Source of the DNA: Paraburkholderia adhaesiva
Lineage (GTDB): Bacteria; Pseudomonadota; Gammaproteobacteria; Burkholderiales; Burkholderiaceae
Assembly (NCBI RefSeq): GCF_021390575.1
Contig: NZ_JAJEJQ010000002.1
Span: 1,240,001-1,304,000 of the forward strand
Direction: 5' to 3'
Length of the DNA: 64,000 nt
Both the position numbers and the translations under genes were made by a program. Below, piece after piece: positions 58,877 to 64,000 of this stretch. Under the pieces are notes generated by a model. The model ran no database searches and was not told where the DNA came from. It saw only the letters and a program-made list of their open reading frames with translations. Each line of letters starts with the position of its first letter. Position 1 is the stretch's first letter.

Positions 58877-59509
58877 ATGCATCACGCTGCCCCGCTCTAC
58901 GCCTTTGCCGCTGTCGCGCTTGGCATGGCGCTCACGCCCGGCCCCAACATGATCTATCTGATCTCACGTTCAATCTGCCAGGGGCGCAAAGCCGGCCTGA
59001 TCTCGCTCGGCGGCGTTGCACTCGGCTTCGTGTTCTACATGCTGTGCGCGGCTTTCGGCATCACCGCACTGCTCATGGCGGTGCCCTTCGCATACGACGC
59101 GTTGCGTTTCGGCGGCGCGATCTATCTGCTATGGCTCGCGTGGCAGGCACTCAAGCCAGGCGGCCGCTCACCGTTTCAGGTACGTGAACTCGCACCCGAC
59201 CGCCCGCGCAAGCTGTTTCTGATGGGCTTCGTGACAAACCTGCTGAATCCCAAAATCGCGATTCTCTATTTGTCGCTGTTGCCCCAGTTCATCGATCCGC
59301 AACACGGCAGCGTGCTCGCACAGTCAGTTGTGCTCGGCGGGATCCAGATTGCGCTTTCAATTAGCGTGAACGCGACGGTCGCCCTGATGGCGGGCACGAT
59401 CGCCGCATTCCTGAATGGGCGTCCCACCTGGCTCGTGATCCAGCGCTGGCTGATGGGAACGGTGCTGGCCGGCCTTGCTGTGCGTATCGCGGCCGAGGGG
59501 CAACGCTGA
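58877..59509 (+). CDS. LysE-family amino acid exporter
   Basis: The protein has 210 aa with about six hydrophobic helices. ALGMALTPGPNMIYLISRSI, then GGVALGFVFYMLCAAFGI, YLLWLAWQALKP and MGFVTNLLNPKIAILYLSLL are the conserved LysE/RhtB features. These proteins export amino acids or related metabolites across the inner membrane. A CCGGC/GCCGG hairpin with TTT at 59,554-59,570 may end its transcript. Confidence 0.93.
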   Translation: MHHAAPLYAFAAVALGMALTPGPNMIYLISRSICQGRKAGLISLGGVALGFVFYMLCAAFGITALLMAVPFAYDALRFGGAIYLLWLAWQALKPGGRSPFQVRELAPDRPRKLFLMGFVTNLLNPKIAILYLSLLPQFIDPQHGSVLAQSVVLGGIQIALSISVNATVALMAGTIAAFLNGRPTWLVIQRWLMGTVLAGLAVRIAAEGQR

Positions 59510-59570
59510 GGGAAACGGTCCGGACCTGCCTGGTCAGGACCTCAAACACGTGTCCGGCGCAAAGCCGGTT

Positions 59571-59858
59571 TCAGGGACGGCCGGCAGTCGCGCGAGTGGC
59601 GGGCAGGCGCAATTTCACCGACGCCGCGGAAATGGAACGCGGTTCGATCTGGACCATATCGTCCGAGAACATGTCCTGTCGCAGCTCGCCGTGCTCGTCG
59701 AACCACTGGCAGATCAGCCAATGTCCCGCAGCAAAACCGACCGGCCCGGCATACATGACGGTCATGCGCGGTCCGCCGGACTTGAGAGTAACAACGTCTC
59801 CAATGCCCGCCATGGCGTCGCGCTGGTTTTCGGCAATATCGATGGTCGTATCAAGCAT
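59571..59858 (-). CDS. DUF2158 (YodC-like) protein
   Basis: The protein has 95 aa from ATG 59,858. IGDVVTLKSGGPRMTVMY, then GHWLICQWFDEHGELRQDMF match the small DUF2158 family, an all-beta fold of unknown function. The upstream frame extension has no SD sequence and unlike composition. It lies on the strand opposite to lysE and may share a terminator with it. Confidence 0.82.
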   Translation of the reverse strand: MLDTTIDIAENQRDAMAGIGDVVTLKSGGPRMTVMYAGPVGFAAGHWLICQWFDEHGELRQDMFSDDMVQIEPRSISAASVKLRLPATRATAGRP

Positions 59859-60537
59859 GTGGTTCCCCGAAAAAAGGATAAAGGCAACCCCACTGGGTCT
59901 CGCGATCCCCGCTCGCTCGTTGCTTTGAAAATAATGTCGATCTGTTTTTATGAGTTTGGCAAGACTAACAACCCGAATTAAACCGCGCAAGCAGTTTTTT
60001 ATAAAAACCGCATGAATCAGGATTTTCCATGAGATGAGGGACTGCGGATGCAATGACATCCGGAAGAATTACCTGGGCCCGAAATCGAACGGTAGAAGCT
60101 TCTTGCAGCACCGCTGCCACGACAAATTGCCGGTATTCGCCAGTATTACCCGATGGTGCCGCATCGCAATAACCCGGATTAAGTCACTACGTAATCGACT
60201 GCCCGATCGGCATAATCTCGCTACCGGATTACCCGCGTATCGAGGCTGGAAACGTTTCCTGTCCTGCTGTCCGGTCGTTCGTTTTATTTTCCGTAATTCA
60301 GCGACTACTTCATTAACGCCACCCATTTCCTGCGTATAGCATTACTATTTACCGGAAAGTGGATTTGAAATAATCCCGTCATACAGGATGGCAAGAGACC
60401 GATTATTTTCGGGCAATTTCCGATTACCCCCAAAATGCATAACGCCCCACCGATGAAACCGGATGGGGCGTCTTAACAACGGCAAACGCGGACCCGGAAC
60501 CGGGTCTGAAACAAGCCGCAGTCGGGGTCGGACGGAA
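59859..60537. other. AT-rich intergenic region
   Basis: These 680 bases carry no convincing gene on either strand. The GC level is well below the flanks. It probably holds the promoter of the DUF2158 gene and the 3' signal of the decarboxylase-like gene, including the hairpin at 60,442-60,471. Confidence 0.5.
60442..60471. terminator. Hairpin terminator downstream of the carboxymuconolactone decarboxylase-like gene
   Basis: ACGCCCCA and TGGGGCGT form an 8-bp stem, extended inside by CCG/CGG with one bulged base. On the minus strand it is followed by TATGCATTTTGG. It lies 67 bases beyond the reverse-strand gene. The T-run is weak, so efficiency is uncertain. Confidence 0.55.
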
Positions 60538-61104
60538 TTATTCCTCGAACGGCAACGTACCCTGCCCTTCGGCGCGCATGTTGAACACGTTCAACGTCAT
60601 CGCCACTAGCGCGTAATAACCCAGCAGACCAACCAGGTTGACCGTCACCTCACGGCCAAATCGCTCCATTGTGCGCGCGTACGTTTCGTCGGACACGCGC
60701 TTCGCCTCATACAGCTCGGTGGCGAAGGCGTAGATCAGCGCATCGTCGCAATCTTCGAACTGCGGCTGGGCACCCGTGCGAATCTGCTCCGCGAGCGCCT
60801 CGGGCACCCCCGCTTGCAACGCAATCGGATAGTGGATGTACCACTCGGCCTGCGCCTGCCACCGCGCAGCGGTCACGAGGATCGCGAGCTCTGAAAGCCG
60901 CAGGGGCAAACCCGTGCGGTAGCGGCAAAAGGCGCCGAGGCGCTGCGCATGCTGAGCCAGTTCCGGGCTGTGAATCCAGCCGAGGAACGGTCCATTCAGA
61001 TTGCCTCGCGGACCAGAGAGAATGTCGTCGAGCACGACTTTCTGCTCAGGCGAGGCTTGCGCGGCGTCGAATGCAGGCATCCGCGGGGAAGTCGATTGCT
61101 TCAT
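60538..61104 (-). CDS. Carboxymuconolactone decarboxylase-family protein
   Basis: The protein has 188 aa. LPLRLSELAILVTAARWQAQ, then AEWYIHYPIALQAGVPEAL fit the CMD fold, with an E-W-x-x-H motif in place of the AhpD C-x-x-C. Such proteins act as decarboxylases, hydratases or peroxidase-like enzymes. It is 30 bases downstream of the class III aminotransferase gene on the same strand, so the two probably share a transcript and pathway. Confidence 0.85.
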   Translation of the reverse strand: MKQSTSPRMPAFDAAQASPEQKVVLDDILSGPRGNLNGPFLGWIHSPELAQHAQRLGAFCRYRTGLPLRLSELAILVTAARWQAQAEWYIHYPIALQAGVPEALAEQIRTGAQPQFEDCDDALIYAFATELYEAKRVSDETYARTMERFGREVTVNLVGLLGYYALVAMTLNVFNMRAEGQGTLPFEE

Positions 61105-61134
61105 CGGTCGGGCTCCGTGAGAAAGGCGCCGCGC

Positions 61135-62481
61135 TCACGCCGCGCGCGATACGCCGGTCGTGACGAGCGCGCCGTCAATGGCGTCGGCCAGGCGTTCCAC
61201 AATCGTATCGATATCCTGCTCAGTGCAGATGAATGGCGGAGCCAGCAGTACGTGGTCGCCGCGCTTGCCATCGACGGTGCCGCCCATCGGATACACCATC
61301 ACCCCGCGCGCGAACGCTTCGCGCTTGATCGCCGCGTGCAGTCTCAGCGCCGGATCGAAGGTCTCGCGCGTGTCGCGGTTCTTCACCAACTCGACGCCAA
61401 CGAAGAGCCCGCGTCCACGAACGTCCCCGATGTAAGGATGCGCCGCGTAGTGCTCGCGCAGACGCGAACGCAGTTGTTCGCCGCGCGCGAGCACGTTGGC
61501 GAGAAGTTTCTCATCGGCAATCACGCGCTGCACCTCGAGCGCGGCCGCGCACGCCGTTGCGTGCCCGATGTACGTATGTCCGTGTTGAAAATAGCCGCTG
61601 CCGTCGACGATCGTGTCGTAGATTCGCTTGCTGACGAGCGTCGCTCCGATCGGCTGATAGCCCGCGCCAAGGCCCTTCGCGATAGTCAGCAGATCGGGCG
61701 TGACACCGTCTTCGTCGCAGGCGTACAGGTAGCCGGTGCGTCCCATTCCCGACATGATTTCGTCGAGAATCAGCAGCACGCCGTAGCGGTCGCACACCGC
61801 GCGAATCTTGCGGAAGTACTCCCGCACGGGCGGCACAGCACCGGCCGTTGCCCCGACCACCGTCTCCGCAATGAAGGCCGCGACGCTCTGAGGCCCGAGT
61901 TCGAGGATTTTCTGTTCAAGCTCGTCGGCGAGGCGCTGCGCGTAGGCTTCGTCGGTCTCACCTTCGCGACGTTCGCGATATGCGTAGCACGGGCTCACGT
62001 GATGCGATTCGATCAGAATCGGCAGGAACGGCTCGCGACGCCACGCGTTGCCGCCGATTGCGAGCGCGCCAAGTGTGTTGCCGTGATAGCTCTGGCGCCG
62101 CGCGATGAAATGGCGACGCTCACGCTCCCCCCTCTCGACGAAGTACTGGCGCGCGAGCTTGAGCGCGGCCTCGATCGCCTCGGAACCGCCCGACACGAAG
62201 TAGACGTGGTCGAGCCCTTCGGGGGCGGCGGCGATAAGGTGGTCGGCGAGTTGCTCGGAGGCTTCAGTGGTGAAGAACGACGTGTGCGCATAGGGCAGTT
62301 GCTGTGCCTGGCGCTTGATCGCCTCGATCACTCTCGCATTGCTATGGCCGAGGCACGAGACAGCCGCACCGCCACTGGCGTCGATGTAGCGCTTGCCGGT
62401 CGAATCGATGATTTCGATGCCGTCGCCCGCCACCGCGACAGGTAGCGCCTGCTTCGGCATCCGGTGAAATACTTTGGACAT
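61135..62481 (-). CDS. Class III pyridoxal-phosphate aminotransferase
   Basis: The protein has 448 aa. ATG 62,481 gives the natural start MSKVFHRMPKQALPVA; the extension to 62,520 is unlikely. Family features: SGGAAVSCLGHSNARVIEAI, FVSGGSEAIEAALKLAR, LLILDEIMSGMGRTG and LTIAKGLGAGYQPIGA with the cofactor Lys. Related enzymes use omega-amino acids or similar amines. The RpiR-type regulator upstream and the shared half-sites suggest controlled catabolism of one substrate. The substrate cannot be told from the sequence. Confidence 0.93.
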   Translation of the reverse strand: MSKVFHRMPKQALPVAVAGDGIEIIDSTGKRYIDASGGAAVSCLGHSNARVIEAIKRQAQQLPYAHTSFFTTEASEQLADHLIAAAPEGLDHVYFVSGGSEAIEAALKLARQYFVERGERERRHFIARRQSYHGNTLGALAIGGNAWRREPFLPILIESHHVSPCYAYRERREGETDEAYAQRLADELEQKILELGPQSVAAFIAETVVGATAGAVPPVREYFRKIRAVCDRYGVLLILDEIMSGMGRTGYLYACDEDGVTPDLLTIAKGLGAGYQPIGATLVSKRIYDTIVDGSGYFQHGHTYIGHATACAAALEVQRVIADEKLLANVLARGEQLRSRLREHYAAHPYIGDVRGRGLFVGVELVKNRDTRETFDPALRLHAAIKREAFARGVMVYPMGGTVDGKRGDHVLLAPPFICTEQDIDTIVERLADAIDGALVTTGVSRAA

Positions 62482-62925
62482 GCGATTCTCTCTATGCGAA
62501 AGATGGAACTGGACGCTCACTTGTGCTCAGCGGCATGACCCGGCGGCGATAAAGCGGTAAGAACACGCGTTCGCCGCCCTGCTATACGCAGAGGCTAACG
62601 CCGTCTACGCCGGCCTCACGCCCATTCGATTCAGGCGTACCCACGCCCCGGAGAGCGTTCAAGCCCTGCATTGATACTCCCGGTTGACTCTGTGGGCCGC
62701 AGCCGGGCATTTCCGATCGGAAAGAAAACGTGCGGTGACGTCTCTGCCAGCGATTTTCGCTTTATACGCTCCATCAACATATGTTGTCAACAATTTACAT
62801 TGGACAACATGTGCGCCATTAGAGCATGCACGAAGGCCGACGGCTCCGTTCGTCGAAGCAGCCTGCGTGGTGAAGCGAGAAGTGCGGATCGGAAAACGAG
62901 AAAAAGCAGGAATACCGTCGCAAGC
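62482..62925. promoter_or_regulatory. Intergenic region with inverted repeat, likely RpiR-regulated promoter
   Basis: No gene is visible in this 444-base stretch. TGTTGTC at 62,782-62,788 and GACAACA at 62,803-62,809 form a perfect 7-base inverse pair with a 14-base spacer in AT-rich sequence, about 300 bases upstream of the aminotransferase start. The same half-site occurs upstream of the regulator. Confidence 0.55.
62782..62809. promoter_or_regulatory. Candidate RpiR operator upstream of the aminotransferase
   Basis: TGTTGTC, a 14-base spacer and GACAACA. The arms are exact inverse copies, and the outer bases ACAT and ATGT extend the symmetry with a two-base shift. The GACAACA half-site recurs at 63,807. 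Confidence 0.5.
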
Positions 62926-63786
62926 TCAGGGCACGTACGCGCCCCTGGCGTTGAACGAGCGCTCGACCTGCTCTAGCTGCGCGATAGCGCCCGCCCCCTC
63001 CAGCGCGAGCAAGTGCGCGACGAGCGACTCCGCCAGCGCAGTGGCCGCCACGAGCGACGGGAAGAACGAGGGGCTCTTATGCGTAAAGATGAGGACCTTC
63101 TCGGCATTGAGCGCGATCGGTGAAACCGCGCTGTCGGTGATGGCGATCAGTCGACTGCCCTTCTCCAGCGCGGCTTCGGCTACGCGCACCGCCTCGACGG
63201 AATACGGTGCGAAGCTGATCACGATCGTCGCACTGTCGCGCTCGATGCCGAGCAACTGCATTTCCAGCGTCCCAGCCTCGCCGCCGAGCAGCGACACCGA
63301 CGTGCGAAATAGCCGGTAGCCATAGACAAGCCCGAACGCGACGGCGTAGCACGAACGGAAACCCGCCACATAAACATGCTTCACCTTGCGCAGCAGCCGC
63401 GCTGCCTCGACGATCGTGCGTGCGTTGTGCGCCGCTGCGACGTCAAGGTTGTGCCGCTGCGCATCGAGCAGATCGCGGGCCAGGCCATCCTTGGCACTGC
63501 CGGCCACGAGCGAGCGGGCCCGGCTAGCGAGCGGTTCAGGCCGCGTGCGCACACGCGCGACGAAGAGGCCGCGCAACTCGTTCCAGCCCGGGAAGCCAAG
63601 CTGTTGAGACAGCCGGACGAGCGACGCGGGCTGCACGCGGGCGCGCTCTGCGACCTTGCGCATCGACGAGACAGCCACCTCGTCGGGATGATCGAGCAGG
63701 AACGCCGCGCCCGTCTGGAACTGCGGACTCAGTTCCGCGAAGCGCGCGCGGATCAGCGCGGCAAGCTGGTCAAAGCTTTCTGGCAT
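62926..63786 (-). CDS. MurR/RpiR-family transcriptional regulator
   Basis: The protein has 286 aa. The N-terminal HTH_6 domain includes VSSMRKVAERARVQPASLVR and LGFPGWNELRGLF. The C-terminal SIS domain (from about residue 125) includes YVAGFRSCYAVAFGLVYGY and TIVISFAPYSVEAVRVAEA, which would bind a phosphosugar-like or other small ligand. It is upstream of, and co-oriented with, the aminotransferase and CMD genes, and half-sites lie before both transcription units. Autoregulation is probable. Confidence 0.92.
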   Translation of the reverse strand: MPESFDQLAALIRARFAELSPQFQTGAAFLLDHPDEVAVSSMRKVAERARVQPASLVRLSQQLGFPGWNELRGLFVARVRTRPEPLASRARSLVAGSAKDGLARDLLDAQRHNLDVAAAHNARTIVEAARLLRKVKHVYVAGFRSCYAVAFGLVYGYRLFRTSVSLLGGEAGTLEMQLLGIERDSATIVISFAPYSVEAVRVAEAALEKGSRLIAITDSAVSPIALNAEKVLIFTHKSPSFFPSLVAATALAESLVAHLLALEGAGAIAQLEQVERSFNARGAYVP

Positions 63787-63806
63787 GCGAAGATCGTGAT
63801 GAATTC

Positions 63807-63834
63807 GACAACAAATGTTACCACTGGTGTTGTG
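63807..63834. promoter_or_regulatory. Candidate RpiR operator upstream of the regulator gene
   Basis: GACAACA at 63,807-63,813 and TGTTGTG at 63,828-63,834 lie 14 bases apart, 21 bases upstream of the regulator start. Spacing equals that of the pair near 62,782, but the two half-sites are in the opposite order. Confidence 0.45.
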
Positions 63835-63939
63835 GACTGTTGCAGGTGATGGAAGCCCTGGTGGCTGACAAACGAGTTCTGTCCTGTCGCGAACGATATC
63901 TGGCCCGCGGTACTAGCGATCGCGGGCGCACCCAGTCGG

Positions 63940-64000
63940 CTAGCAGAGACCCCTGATGGCATTCCGTTGCAGGCTGGGAACGAAGTCGTTGAGTACATGC
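63940..64000 (-). CDS. Possible 3' end of a gene upstream of the regulator
   Basis: A reverse-strand frame is open from the window end to TAG 63,940 and encodes VLNDFVPSLQRNAIRGLC. Twenty codons are too few to identify it. If real, it would be a co-oriented gene ending 150 bases before the regulator. Confidence 0.25.
   Translation of the reverse strand, partial: HVLNDFVPSLQRNAIRGLC

Noticed and set aside
60949..62445. A 498-codon plus-strand frame opposite the aminotransferase
   Set aside because: Antisense shadow of a clear aminotransferase with cofactor Lys and conserved motifs.

Overview
The window is high-GC DNA from a betaproteobacterium, most likely Burkholderiaceae (Burkholderia, Paraburkholderia or Caballeronia). 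This is inferred from base composition, GTG/TTG start use and recognisable families (large Lhr helicase, RpiR-aminotransferase pair, VgrG type). No rRNA, tRNA or species marker is present, so the genus is not certain. About 78% of the window (1 to about 50,220) is one prophage whose left end and presumed integrase lie before base 1. Its right end sits inside the 5' part of an aldo/keto reductase gene at about 50,220. The remaining 14 kb is ordinary chromosome.

Phage early region (1-5,841). A leftward YqaJ-type recombinase and a small gene are separated by an AT-rich control region from a rightward set: HNH nuclease, a lambda O-like initiator with four 22-bp-phased iterons inside its own gene, a lambda P-like loader, a free DnaB N-terminal-like domain, a RusA resolvase and a ParB-domain protein. 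Regulatory/accessory region (13.2-20.9 kb): a promoter and hairpin lead into an HTH regulator. It also holds a leftward three-gene operon, an orphan HigA-like protein with a histone-like tail, an ArdB/KlcA antirestriction protein, and a ParB, cupin, IbrA-like, IbrB-like run.

Late region (23.5-50.2 kb). Packaging and head genes are lambda-like (small and large terminase, gpW, portal B, S49 protease C, scaffold, D, E). The tail is Mu-like and contractile (DUF2635, sheath, tube, frameshifted chaperone, tape measure with a muramidase-like domain, gpN, gpP, gpV, gp46-48, two paralogous tail fibres). A GH19 endolysin and a holin-like protein follow. It is therefore a hybrid myovirus.

Cargo. At five places, genes in reverse orientation interrupt the phage operons: (i) 5.9-12.9 kb, a type VI secretion cassette (VgrG, M23+GH19 effector, likely immunity protein, PAAR, zinc-ribbon repeat protein) next to a remnant of a two-partner-secretion transporter; (ii) 21.3-22.9 kb, a lone AAA-type ATPase; (iii) 28.1-28.9 kb, a multi-spanning membrane protein; (iv) 40.8-41.1 kb, a small secreted repeat protein with its own terminator; (v) 48.7-49.5 kb, a protein with a HEPN-type RxxxxH motif, in the place where spanin genes are expected. 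An ISL3-family element (31,338-32,640, 8-bp target duplication) lies in the U-tract of a terminator between head genes D and E.

Chromosome (50.2-64 kb). Aldo/keto reductase 5' fragment, Lhr helicase with an IS3-family element at its 3' end, M20 peptidase, Imm-like small membrane protein, LysE-type exporter, DUF2158 protein, carboxymuconolactone decarboxylase-like protein, class III aminotransferase and an RpiR regulator. GACAACA half-sites occur near both the regulator and the aminotransferase.
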